A stretch of 64,000 nt of DNA from Augochlora pura (lineage: Eukaryota > Arthropoda > Insecta > Hymenoptera > Halictidae), in contig NC_135777.1 in NCBI RefSeq assembly GCF_028453695.1, forward strand, positions 17,287,714 to 17,351,713. The letters are read 5' to 3'. The position numbers were made by a program, and so were the translations under genes. Shown here in pieces: positions 1 to 12,600 of this stretch (within the stretch, counting starts at the first letter, position 1; every line of letters begins with the position of its first letter). The notes beneath the pieces are model-generated. The model did no database searches. It was not told the origin of the DNA and saw only the letters and a list, made by a program, of their open reading frames with translations.

Positions 1-1682
1 AAGAAACGCGATTTCCGAGTAAATAAAAGATATTGTCTCAAAGACGCCTGCAGCCCGCCCTCCACGGAAGCGAAACGTGAATATTTCACGTGTTTCGGGG
101 CCGACTTTGTCCGAGTGTTTCTCCGTCGTGGACACGTCCGATGACGATTTTTGTCTGCAACGAACTACGCCGCACGCCGCGCGGTTTACGTTGAATAATG
201 CCGCGCGGGACCGTGAACGTACTGCGAAAGTCTTTTCGTTCGTTTTGTTTGTTTTTAGAAGTTCCATCTTGTAGGAGAAATTGACGGCTCTTGCGTGGTT
301 CATTTGACGCAGCATTGGACTACAGAAGTCTTTGCGATGGAAATAGAGAATTATCATTAAATTTATATATTCAAATTCGATTTGTATAAACTTTTATAAA
401 AATGACTGTTTTCTATATAATTTCATTCATCGGACACAATAGTATACGCAATTATTCTGAAGTAAATGCTTCATAATAAATTTATACTAAAAACCAATTA
501 TTTTTAAGTATCATAAGAATGTTAACTTGTTTCTATACATTTTGTATTGTCCTTACAGATTGTTTTTAAAGAATAAACCATTAGATATATTATTATGATA
601 TTGAAAAGAGTTTAAGTACTTCGCTGAATATCTATTCTCTATAATAATTATATATATTATAATTTAATATAATATACTATATTAAAATAAAAAAATATAA
701 ATAGTATATTATATTAAATAAAAAAAATATAAATAATATATTGTATTAAAATAAAAGAAATATACATAGTATATTATATTAATAATTAATATAAACGACA
801 CTATAATATAATCTATACGACAAACTATTTTCTACATATTGCAATTATTAACGCGAGGTCTGTTAACTATATCACGATGTAAACTATCATCAACGAACAA
901 TCCGAATGATGACGACGAATAAAACCTCCGGTTTCCATGGCGAACCGCGCGGACTCGCGCTCGTAAACATTGTTGAACAGGTAGGATCGCCGGAACCGAC
1001 CGGTCATCTTTATGGATCGTAGTTCCGCGTTTCCTAGGAACCGGAAGCACGGTAACCGTCGAGGCGGAACGCAAGGAAGACCGGAAAAAAGTTTTCCGTT
1101 CGCCTCTGCGTTCCCTCTACCCCTTCCCCGAGTTTCCACTTTTCGAAAAGTTCTCATCGGGAAACAGATCCATGTCGGCCGGTAATAAAATGATTTCATA
1201 ACTCGGTTCCCGCGGAGATCGTGTCAATAGGACGAACCGTTTATAACAATCTCGGTGGAAGTTTCAACAAGAAATTTTAATAGAGTCCGATGGAGAGATC
1301 TTTTCTTCATACTTAATTAAACTTCGCGGAACTTCGCAACAGATTGGACACAGATTCCCTTGAACTTTTATGAAACCGAGCCCGCGATTACCAGGCGTGT
1401 CCTTCTAAACGATGAGCAATATAAATAAGAGCGTCGCGCGACGAAAAGTTTCCCTCTCTCTTGACGTTCTTTTTTTTTTCTCGACCGGACGTTATTACTT
1501 TAAATAATCGTTCTACCGGCGGAACTTTTAATGACCCTTCACGAGATATCGCGTTTGGAAATTCAACGATCGACGTTGTCGCAGAACTCGTGATATCTAC
1601 AAGTGTTAACACTGTTTTTATGCTCTGTTGGCTGTGATAAATTGTGCAGCGTCGTGGGAATTAATTTATTACGGAGTTTAGG
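1..1682. other. Non-coding, mixed AT-rich and CpG-rich blocks
   Basis: No gene seen. CpG-rich stretches (1-300, 900-1200) flank an AT-rich core. The only structure is a degenerate repeat of about 33 bp at 670-785 (units of tatattatattaaa plus A runs). Open frames here are short and lack family features. The stretch could be the upstream intron of 5-HT2 or intergenic DNA. Confidence 0.6.
670..785. repeat. AT-rich ~33-bp tandem repeat
   Basis: About three to four copies of a unit containing tagtatattatatta followed by an A-rich spacer and atataaa. Confidence 0.6.
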
Positions 1683-2445
1683 AGTGGCTTATTTTACTTG
1701 ACCGACGATAATGTAATTGTTAATTGTTTGTCTGATTAGACGTTATTTTGTGTGGCTGACGGATTGGTTTCTATCGCTTGTCTGACGACAAATGTGAATG
1801 TACTACTGATACAAAAGAAATAATTCTACTTGACTGATTGTATACATGCTTGTACTACTTGTCTGATATTAAATGTATATGTAATACTTATCTGATTGCT
1901 GATGTAGCAATTCTATTTGTCTGATAAAAATATGTTTGTACTACTAGTCTGGTAATAGATGTGGTTATACTACTTGTCTGGAAACAAACACGCTTCTACT
2001 ACTTGTCTTACAACAGACGTAGTTATACTACTTATCTGGCAACAAATCCACTTGTACTACTTGTCCGGCAACAGACGTAGTTATACTACTTGTCTGGTAA
2101 CATACATACTTATACTACTCGCCTGGTAACAAATACACGTACTACTTGCCTGACAACAAACATACTTGTACTACTGGTCTAGCATTATGCACACTTGTAC
2201 TACTTGTTTGGCAAAAAACGTACTCATACTACGTGTCTTACCGTGAACGTACTGAGACTACTTGTCTGACAAAAATCTTCCTTATACTACTTAACTGACC
2301 ATAAAGACGCCAATACTACTTATCTGGCAAGAACCATTACTCATACTATTCGTCTACTACTTCGAACGTACACAGACTACTTATCCAACTAAAAACTGAG
2401 TCATACTATTTAACCGACGCTAAACATTCTTTATTATTATTTCTA
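1683..2445. repeat. 29-bp minisatellite, ~25 degenerate copies
   Basis: The core TACTACTTGTCTGG with a spacer such as CAACAAACGTACTTA repeats every 29 bp; for example, copies start at 1939, 1968 and 1997. The middle (1930-2300) is the cleanest and both ends decay. The array stops about 40 bp before a TTAA-flanked element. Confidence 0.9.
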
Positions 2446-2485
2446 TGATTTATAGATATTTATATTATTTATAGACACTACTTAC

Positions 2486-2814
2486 TTAACCACTTCGGTA
2501 CGGCGCGCATCGGCCACGAAATTGTGCCCACAGCCGGCACTCACCATGCGCATGCTACTTCGCGCATCGACAGTGAATCCGTTTTGCTCTTTTACAGATC
2601 TTTGACGAGAAAAGCTTATTTATGTGTATTTCTGGACGTAAACACTGCAATTGTAGAGATAAGGCAAAAGTTCTTGGCAGTCGACTATAGTCGACTATAG
2701 TCGATGCTCGGCCGTGTGCGTTCATATCACGGCCGTCGACTATAGTCGACACTCGGCTGTGCGTGCTCATCGGTGGTCGTCGACTATAGTCGACGCTCGT
2801 ACCGAAGTGGTTAA
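2486..2814. mobile_element. TTAA-flanked MITE (piggyBac-like) with internal palindromic repeats
   Basis: TTAA at 2486-2489 and again at 2811-2814. Immediately inside is the 13-bp perfect inverted repeat CCACTTCGGTACG. No transposase frame. The right half carries three copies of GTCGACTATAGTCGAC-type palindromes at 2690, 2735 and 2779, in a ~44-bp direct repeat with CTCGGCCGTGTGCG spacers. TTAA target duplication is the hallmark of the piggyBac superfamily. Confidence 0.75.
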
Positions 2815-5159
2815 CACGGAACAGCACCGAAATGAATGTATTAAAATATCTTGTAAATGTTAATTAACTTTCAACCAGTGAAATATTGCAATGCGTAACA
2901 CAGTAATACAAATCGGTAATTATTCCATATAAAGAAAAATGATGATAAAAGTTGCACGTTTTGTAACATTGTATAATGTACTAGTGTAACGCAACAGCGC
3001 TAAATACGAACCTTGTGGCAGAATTTATGAAAGTTTTGGCGGACTTTGCAGAGAGCGTTAATTAAAAACAATACCCAGCGAGCGCGGAAAGTGGCCCCGA
3101 GCAACAGAATTAGGTTGATTCCCAAAAGTATTATTTGTTATTTTCCAGGAAAAAGCGAGACCGCCGTTCCCCGCGTTCACGATAAACTCATTAGAAGGAT
3201 TATAGAAGTTTTTTTCCAACTGCGCGCAGACCGAGCAAAATCTCGAGCCCCTATAATTGTAACTTCTGTGGAACTTCCGCCGTCTCGGTTACACTTGACT
3301 CAGCCCCCTCCCCCTCCGTCCAAGGGAAACTTTTTTTTGCCGACAAACATACTTTTCTAGCATCGGTAATTTCTCAGATATGGTATACGCACGAGACGGA
3401 CCCTTATGAAACATTTTTAATGCTATTAATAATTCTTTCGGAGCGACGACAATTTTTCTCTATAAACATAAATAATTATTATCTCAATTTAAATAATCAT
3501 AATATTGGTAGATTAATATTGTTATATAAAATTTTTATTTTACATACGTGTAACAATGACGTATTTGTTAACTAACTGTACCGTTTGGTTCGAGATGAAT
3601 CGTTAAATAAATACTAGCGCAAATGATGCTGGGCAACGTCGACTGACTTTCGAGCGTAGAACACATTAGTCGTTAATGCAGAATATTGATTTGTTAAAGC
3701 GCGGCGCCGATATTGCCGATCGACCGAAGGACGAGCCCTTCAATGTTGCGTTAAAGCCACCGCCGACTCTCGCTCCGGGCTGGAATAAAATTCGAGAATC
3801 AGTTCTCGTAACGTCCTTAAGCTTCCCACTACCGCGACAAATGCATCTCCATTACGTAGACGTCATTCCCAGCGTTAAGTACAAAGTTTTCGAGGTAAGT
3901 TTAAGCGAGGTTGCAAAGCTGTCGGCGAAGTGCCCGGCCAAGTTTCGAGTAGGACCGGAGCCGGGGGAAGTCGGAGTGGCGCAGATGTTGGGCTCGTTGA
4001 CGGTTTTCCCGTGATTTTTCTTCGTTCTACCGGCCGATTGTTCGCGAAGACCCGACGCGCCCGTCGTCGCACAAAGGAACCCCTCCCGACAATCGACTGC
4101 GATCGGAGCTTTAAAAACGACGGATAAATGCTCGATGGGGCGCGAACCATAATAAAAGGGATGCTCGTAACGAGCTTTTCTAACGACGTAACTGGCGCGA
4201 TTAAATATTTTTAATAATCGACGCGTCGAATTGATAGCTTAATCGTCTTCTCTGCTTTTCAATTGCTAAGAACACCTTAAGGATAAATAATGTTGTTTTA
4301 TTAAGATTGAATAAACAATCTCATCGCAGATGTGTTTTGTTATTATAAAAAAGTATGCTGAAAAAATATACAGTTATTTGAGAATTAGCAAGTTTTAGCA
4401 TTAACTTAAAATATTTAAAAATATTTAAATTTGTTATTTGACATTGAATTTAGCATTACCAGTTTCAAGTTTTTCACTTTATAATTGTTAAGATCGGAGA
4501 GTTTTAAGAAATTGTAAAACATATTTCTTTATACGGGAGTTATTATAAAAATCGTCAGAAATTTAAGTACAGTCAATCTTAAAATTATTATAAGGCGCCG
4601 GTCACTTTCAGACTCTGGCACGTTTAGTGTTAATCCTAGAACGCTCAAGATATTAAAAGCTTTATAGTTTGTTTAAGGGAGGTTCATTTTGTATCAATGT
4701 AAGAGAAAGTGTTATAAATATTTTCTTTCTCGTTCGAGGTATATAAAATTATTCATGCAAAAAAAAGAGTAAAAAATCCTTATAAAAATACATTGATAGA
4801 AGTTAAGTACATCGTTGTTCAAAATTCTGTGGATATCTCTCGACTCTGCCTGAAACATATTGACGTTAACAATTATCCGTTTATTCCTTCCACTATCAGA
4901 ACGAAATCTGAACGATTCGTCCTCTAAATCTTGAACACCCACATAGTTTTCCACGCTGCTTCTCCAATGTTCCCAATGTCCGCCATATCCGTCTCGCGGA
5001 CCATCGTCCCTCCAGGCGGGCGTTCCACGGAATTCTCGATTTTTCATGAGACACGGCGTGACGCAATCGCACTTCCTCGAAGGCTGCGACCTCCATTATC
5101 ATTATCCACGTCCACTTGGCCGGAAATAAAATTTTCAACGTGACTGCCCTCTCTCCACG

Positions 5160-5191
<32 letters not shown>
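5160..5191 (+). repeat. 32-base cytosine run
   Basis: Uninterrupted C from 5160 to 5191 in a CpG-rich context. The opposite strand is a G32 tract able to form G-quadruplex. Length accuracy depends on the assembly. Confidence 0.95.
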
Positions 5192-5424
5192 ACTCTACGG
5201 ACAACGGAGCTCCGTTGCCGTCCGTTCCCCGCGGCCGTCCGACTCCGTCATCCATCTTTATCGTTTAAGAATTTAAACCGCGCGACGGTGTTGTGTCGCG
5301 CTGGGGCCGCCTTTAAACGTTTTTCTGTTCCCGTTACAGTCGGAAATTGCGGCCGTTATTTTTTTCCCTGGATTCTAAATACCGCCGCGGTCGCCGTCCC
5401 AGTTTCGCGGCGTTTGTCGCGGAC

Positions 5425-5457
5425 TCGCTCGCTCTCTCGTTCGCTCGCTCGCTCGCG
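5425..5457 (+). repeat. Imperfect (CGCT)n tract
   Basis: CGCT/TCGC units repeat through ctcgctcgctctctcgttcg and onward; about eight units. Confidence 0.75.
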
Positions 5458-5853
5458 TGTCGCTAAAACCCTCAAACACCTCTCTCCCGCGCACCTTTTG
5501 TGTCCCGCTGTCACGGGCGTTGATTCGATCAACTCGTTCCGCGAATTTATCTTCCGCGAAACGGACGCTCGTTTGACTTTAAATGGTCCCCGGCATAAAG
5601 TTACAATTAGCAGAGTTTAATTAATCACCGCCGCACTGCGGGCGAACGTTTCGTCTCGCTGCCGTTCGCCCGGCCGATCCTCCTAATCGCCAGGTCGCAT
5701 TCCGACCGGTCGGATTACGCGCCTCACCATAATCATCCGTTTGACTCTGCCGCTGTATTAACTTGTTGACAGTCGGCCGTTGAACGCTCGACGGTTGTCC
5801 GTTTTTACGTTGGTACGCTGGCAACTGGAAATTTCGCCAACGTGGGAGAATTA

Positions 5854-5945
5854 TCTGTAATATTATTTGTAATATTATTGTCTGTAATATTATTTGTAAT
5901 ATTATTATCTGTAATATTATTTGTAATATTATTATCTTTAATATA
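5854..5945. repeat. 27-bp AT-rich tandem repeat
   Basis: Just over three copies of a unit pairing TCTGTAATATTA with TTTGTAATATTATTA. Confidence 0.85.
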
Positions 5946-8495
5946 ATTATGCTGTTATATTATTTTTTATGCACTGATTTTGTTAAGAAAAGGATTACAT
6001 TTTTATCTAAAGTCTGTTTATTAAGGTCGACATGGAAACATTTTATTTCACATTGTAATCGAACAAATAAAACGTCATTAACGATTACCATCTTCACTGT
6101 CCGAACCATTTTAAATTCAAGAAAACGATTAAGCTCGTAAATATATTAAAACAGTATATTAAATTTCATATCTAAATTGCCAATTCAATTATTAACAATA
6201 TATAAACTAACCTCTTTTAACACAAATGTCCGCCAGATTCTTTAAATACATGTACAACCAACAATATTACACATGAATGCATAAATATAATAAATACGAA
6301 ACACGAGAATACGTAAATATAATAATAAAATCTACTGAACACAAAATGATTGAAAACGTGTCGCGGTAACAATATTCCCATTAATCGGAACATTTTTAAC
6401 GCGTCGACGTCGTTTTAGCATTATCAGTAAACAGCGAAACTTTTCCGAATAAATGCGAGCATCGAAACCGGCGAGCAAAACGAACGACGAAATGGCCGAA
6501 CTATGGAGAGGGAGAAAATAAACAGCGCGGGTCGGAATCCTCTAAAAGCGAAATAAATGTCTCTCTCGTAGCTGTATTACGGGTCCGCTGGAAATGCTCC
6601 GCGTTTGCATGGAGCCCATAGTTTAATTATAATAACGCCGGGTCGCGCGATCTTAGCGATTCGTCCGGCGAACGACCCCCGGTTTCCCCGCGGCAACTTT
6701 CGCAGTCGTTCCGCGGAAGTAGAGCAGTTTCACGGAGTTTCGGTGAATGAGGCAGCCGAGAGCACTGATTCACTTCTGGGTTTTTGGCCGGGTCCGGCAA
6801 CGCGTCCCTTTCACGGGATTACCGGCGAACAGACGGCCAGAAAACCTGGCGACCGTATCGGCGAACCGTTTCCACCGGGCAAAACGATGCCTTTCAATGT
6901 GTTTTTCTCGCGGGCTTGGCCGCCATTTTGCTGCATCTTCTCATTAGCGGCAGCGCGGCGTTTTTTTTTTGTTTAAATTAGGAAAAAAGAGGAAATATTT
7001 ACATTGTTGCAACATTACATTATTAATAGCATATTTATAGCGAATTTCGAATGGAAGTGGAAATAATATATATTACATTTTATTCGCTAGAATATAAAAA
7101 TAAAAAATATATTTGAGAAATGTTTCGATGTTAAGGTTATGTTAGAAGGCTGCGCTTAATAAATCGGCTTTTATAAAAATGGTTACTTCGTGAATTATTT
7201 TAACGTAACAGTCGCTGTCATATTTGCAGATTCGCTAGATAATTATTACTGTATCAGGTTCACGGAATTTTGCTTAAAAGACGCGACGTCGGTGGAAACA
7301 TTGCGCCCGAACGGCTTAAAGCGAGTGAAAAACGCGATTCCATTAGGATAAGAATGTGGTGCCCCGCATTCTCTTAGTATTTCCTGCTAAGTTTATGCTA
7401 GTTTTTGTCACCGTCGTTGGAGACGGGAACCGTCAGCCCAAGCAGGTGCGGTTCTTGTCCCTGTCAAATGCAAGATTATCCTTGCCGCTCCGGTGTCATT
7501 TGGAGAGCTCGCACGCCGCAAGGGCCAGAAATATTATCATTTTTTTTTTTCTGCCGGGAATCTTCTTTACGCTCTGCCACATGTGTTGAATACACGGTGA
7601 TATCTGCATAATATTCTAGCAATTACAGCCGCTATATTTTCTTTCGCTGTCTTGTATATAATCTTGAAATTAAATAAATTTAATAATGAATTTTTGTATA
7701 GACAATATAACGAGTGCATGATAAAATAATATTTATATTATACACACAATATGTATATACATATATTATAATATATATATATTATATCGATAATATAATA
7801 TAACTTATGTATACGTACACAATATATAAGCCTACAATTGTATATGTATACAATCACCATTATTATAAAAAGATAAATAAAAATTACGCAAGTTCCATTA
7901 AATTCAACTTATAACATATTGCATCGCATAACAGTAAGAAAAGTTTGACCAAATGTTTAATAAATAAACGTGAAAGTTTCGGTGTTTTTCGTTGCATCTT
8001 TTATTTCCAGTTCCGTGCGAATCAATTATTAAATTAACACGTTTATCAGTATCACGCTGTTTTCAATGATAAGCGTAGCTAAATTTAAAACCCTGCACCA
8101 TGGATGGTATAACCATGACAATGGTTGAAACGAGATTCCGTAGCAGCAATCAATAATAAGCGGGCGCAAAGAACAGGAACGTCAGGAAATTGAATTCGAT
8201 TGGAAGAACGCGGAAAGAAGAATGGCTTGATTATGAGAAGCCAATTATGTTCACGAAGGTGTCGGACAGCGTAAAACGGAGCGGCAGAGAAAACGAAGTT
8301 TTCGTTGCAGGCGAATAAAAATGGAAAATACGGAGGCGAACCGGCAGCCGTATTCTCGTGGAAGAATTTCCATCGAACGTTTAAATAATTTAGATTGTTC
8401 GAGTGTCTGCGCGTCGATGATATTAATGCGTTCGAGGTGAAAATGGTTTAGATGGTAATAATATGTTGAAGTTATGTCAAGGCGACACAACTAAA

Positions 8496-8538
8496 CAATA
8501 ATGATAATAATAATAATAATAATAGTAATAATAGTAAT
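8496..8538 (+). repeat. (AAT)n microsatellite
   Basis: An AAT/TAA tract interrupted by single G substitutions. Confidence 0.85.
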
Positions 8539-9156
8539 CTTTTGATTTAGGCTTTTATGCAGTACATTTAATTTGAAATTTAATATTGTTCATACTTCAA
8601 TGAGCTTTCAGGTAACATAGGCTTTTGTAAAACACATAAATAAAATCTCTGATCAGAGATACATTTATTTATAGGTTATTTCTACGATTTCCGACCCGAG
8701 TTTCGTCGAGCTAAATGGCACGGGAAGGGGTTAATGGATCATATTTACGAAAATCTAGAAAAAGGAAACCATTAACAATATCAGTGTAAATTTTTTGTAA
8801 TATGTTGATAGATCCTTAAACCATAAGAAAACATTCCCTATGGTTGCACTCGTTTATTTATTACAAGCCGTAAAATCGTGTCAACGTTTTCGACGTCTAA
8901 GCTCTCATTTGCGTGACTCGAAGCACCTGTCAAAATCATGCGAATACAAGAAATGAATAATTTGCTCCCAACTATTTCTTCATTCGTGTTCCAATTTCAC
9001 GTGCATTAACATAAAAAACAATCTGGACGCATGCACATTTGCAGTTATCACTGAAACGCCTTGCGTGCAACTTACGTCTACCGAGTTCGTCAGAATTGTT
9101 ACTGCAATATTGCCTATCCTTAGCGCGACGATGACAATTATTATTATTTCTCTTAT

Positions 9157-9260
9157 AATTAATTATTATTTGTCACAATTAAATGTTATTTATCATAATT
9201 GATTATTACTTGTCGTAATTAGTTATTATTTGTCATAATTAATTATTCTTTGTTATAATT
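9157..9260. repeat. 20-bp tandem repeat, ~5 copies
   Basis: Units of AATTAATTATTATTTGTCAT with point changes between copies. Confidence 0.85.
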
Positions 9261-9365
9261 ATTATTATATCATAAAATCGGAAGTACTTCGATTTTCCAA
9301 ATGCACTTGTTCAATATTTGATCCCTATTTTTAATCATGCTTGGCCTAAACCTAAATCTTGCTAT

Positions 9366-9615
9366 TTAACCCTTTGCACTCGAAGCTATTTTCACCGTAA
9401 TTCTAAAATAACTTTTCTGGCACGTATCATTTCCATTTTATATTACAAAACGTATTTTATTCATACGAAATTGAATCTTGTAACTCGTGCAACAATTCAG
9501 TTATACTTTCAATAATTTTTGAAATCTAATCTCTCCAAATATAAAAATTATTTTGAAACGTGCTGTAAGAATTTTAGCGATGCCTCAGAGTCACCGATCG
9601 AGTGCAAAGGGTTAA
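9366..9615. mobile_element. TTAA MITE, CCCTTTGCACTCGA family
   Basis: TTAA at 9366-9369 and 9612-9615. Perfect inverted ends CCCTTTGCACTCGA; total 250 bp. AT-rich interior without a coding frame of its own. The same ends recur at 37395, 54713 and 58590. Assigned as piggyBac-like from the TTAA target and the CCCTTTG end. Confidence 0.85.
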
Positions 9616-12600
9616 AACACGATTAAAGTGTGAACCGGAAGCGTGGACGAAGACCACTGGCACGTGTTTCCCGCGTTACCACTTCCGCGATGCGTTGGTA
9701 GGCGGGGCACGGGATTGATAGTGGTGGAATTAGGCAGCGGCCGGAGAAGAAAGGTGATCGCGGGGGCAGCGAGAATAATTACAGCGTGGCGAAACCGCGA
9801 CGGGTCTCGGTTCGGAAACGGCGAGAGGGTGCAGCCCGCCGGTTGACGGGCAACATTTGAATAACGGTCGTTGCGTGTGTCACGAGCCCGCCATCGGGCA
9901 CGGCACACACCGCCGAGGATTCATTAACGTAGGGCGCGGCAAAAACTCGGCTGAAATCCGACGATAGGACGACCGTTTCTATGTTTTCTCTTTTTGTCTT
10001 TTTTTCTTTTTTTTCGTCGACGAAAGGAACGTGGAACCGTGAAACTAACCGCCGGGCGTACGAGAGACGAACGCCGACCGCGCCGCGACACCGTGAACAT
10101 CCATGTTTTCCCGGGCAAATTTTAAGAAAGTGGAGTCGAGAACGCGTTCCACTCTAGAAAACAATATTTAAGCTAACCCTAGGACCCATGTTCCCGCCGT
10201 GAAACTAAAAAACCTTTTACCATTAAACTTTATTGCGCGCTTTTATCTTCGCCTCCGCGGGACTTGTACATTTTTCAACAAAGGGATAATCGAGTCTCAG
10301 CTGTTGGCCATCGAGCACGTTCGAAGACAAAAATAATTATCGAAACCGCTGTCATAAATATAAATTTTAATTATGTACCGATTAGTTTTGTTTAAATTTT
10401 TTTACTTACTTTGATTTACCTCCCTTCAATCTTTTTCATTTACTTCGATTTACTTTTGGAAATTCTTTTATTCCTTCATCCTGTTTATCTTGGAATAAAA
10501 CATAATTAAGTTGGTGTTTTGTCCCTTTTTTAATAAAAATATAATATGTGCCACTCGATAAATGTAAAGTTAATTGTGCCCGAAAATAAAGCGAAGCCAC
10601 TAGCCTAAATTAAATTAAAATTAAGTGGTTAAGTTGTATGATATTCTGTTCAATTTTTAATAAAAAAAAAGTGTAATTATCTTATTCAATAAATATAAAT
10701 TTACTTATGCTTGAAAACACTACCCCAAATTAAATTATAATTAAGTACTCAAGTTCTACGACTTCGATCACATTTTTTACGATTATACATCTACTAATAA
10801 TAATAAAAGCAATGTAAAAATTAACATATAATAATGATCAATATTAACGTATAATAATTATCAACATTAACATATTATAATTATCAAGTATTTAATATAT
10901 ATGCAATATATGTAATATATGTGATAATCAATATATAATTGCGTCACACGTTGAACAAATAACCACTGACACGATCAAAATGTTAAAAACGAGACTTAAT
11001 AATAGACCACATTAACAGTCAACGCGTACATTTTCTAATCGATGAATATTACGAGAACCGCCCGTTAATTACACAGCGATTCCAGGTAAGCGCCGCCGCG
11101 TATCGAATAATACCCGGAACGGCGCGGAACGACTTTAATATTCAAAAATCTGTTTTCACGGGTCGCGGGCGAGTAAATGTCGCTTCGTATCGCCGCGATT
11201 AAGCTTCTGCGGTGAAATTCCTTCGCCCGGTTCATTAAAAACGACAATCTTGCCGCGATCAAATTTATGCCGCCTCGACGGTGCCCATTTTCCATGGGAA
11301 TACGATTATTTCCCGAATAAAAATTCCGCAACGACGGGGATTACATTTAATTTACCGACGGCGATCGATGAAAAAGTGGTCTTGCTTCGCGTGCACGCAC
11401 ACGCACACAGACATACACACAGACGCGTAGAGTTTCAACGGAGTCGCCGGGACGTTTCGCGATTGATTAATTCGTCGATGAAAATTTTAGCAGAAATTTC
11501 GCGGCGACGAGGAGATTGCCGCGCCTCCGCCGCGCGAGCTGTTTATTAACTTAAAACAGTTAAAACTCGCAATAAATTGGATCTCCTACGCGGCGATATT
11601 ACATCGCCACGCACTGTAACGGTAACGCGGGACTTTATTACGATCTCCGTTAGCATACTCGGGCTCGTAACTATTTTTATTACTTAATTTCACCGCGAGG
11701 GCCTCGGTCGCGCGCGAGCTTGTTAAACGGTCGGAAGCGGTCCGCTATTTTTTACTCCGAAACGGCCGAAAGTAAAAATCAGAAAAATACAGCGCGAAAT
11801 AAAAGTTGGACGTGCCGGTTGCAGGAAACAGCCGCAACAGATTCGAGTAGAATATTTTTGTTATTTTATAGTATTTAATCTACTTGTTTTTGTTATAGTC
11901 GCGCGATGTTCTTAACAAGACTTTTAAGGAGAATGCATTAACAATTTTAAATCTCGATTTCTATAAAATTGTATAAAATGTAAGACTATGTGCTGACTAT
12001 GTTTTGATGTTCTGATTACATTGATTTTGTTAGTCTAAGCCAACTGTTGTTACTGTAGATAGAGAAATGAATAAATAAATATCAATTATACTATGCCAAT
12101 TAACAATATATATTATGACATTAATTATAAAGATTAACACTTTACTCGTCAGTAGAATTTCTAACAATATATACTCATTTATTTTCCAATTTCTCAGCAC
12201 ACTCGTCGATCAGCGTCTTTTATTAATAAATCGTAAACAAAGCCGTAGATTACATTTTTACTAAGGGGAAAGTTCCTTAAAGTAACCTCAGGAATTTATA
12301 TCCCGGAAACAACACAATTATGGTACACCTAACGTGTAAAGTAAATTAATTCTTCCATTTAAATCCACTCTACGTTCTTTAGCGTCGATGTTAATTTTAC
12401 GAGGTTGCAATTATCGTAAATTAGTGGAAAGCGGTGTAGCGCAGTTACAAGTGATACGTACCCCATTCACTAAAGTCCACATTTTGTTGGCTACGACGTA
12501 ACCGGGCTGCATAAAATCCGCGGAGCTATCGCACGCAGCGCGAACGCGGCGAACAACAATAGCGGCGAACAATGGACGGCGTTTGCGCCGGTCTCGCGCG

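Larger units (their letters stand above)
2815..9365. other. Non-coding, no gene recognised
   Basis: CpG-rich patches (3040-3360, 3700-4150, 4900-5800, 6470-6970) alternate with AT-rich DNA. Open frames up to ~120 codons occur in the CpG-rich patches on both strands, without domains or splice context. Simple repeats and a C run are listed separately. Confidence 0.55.

Noticed and set aside
1683..2445. CRISPR-like array
   Set aside because: Tandem repeats without distinct spacers, in an insect genome; it is a minisatellite.
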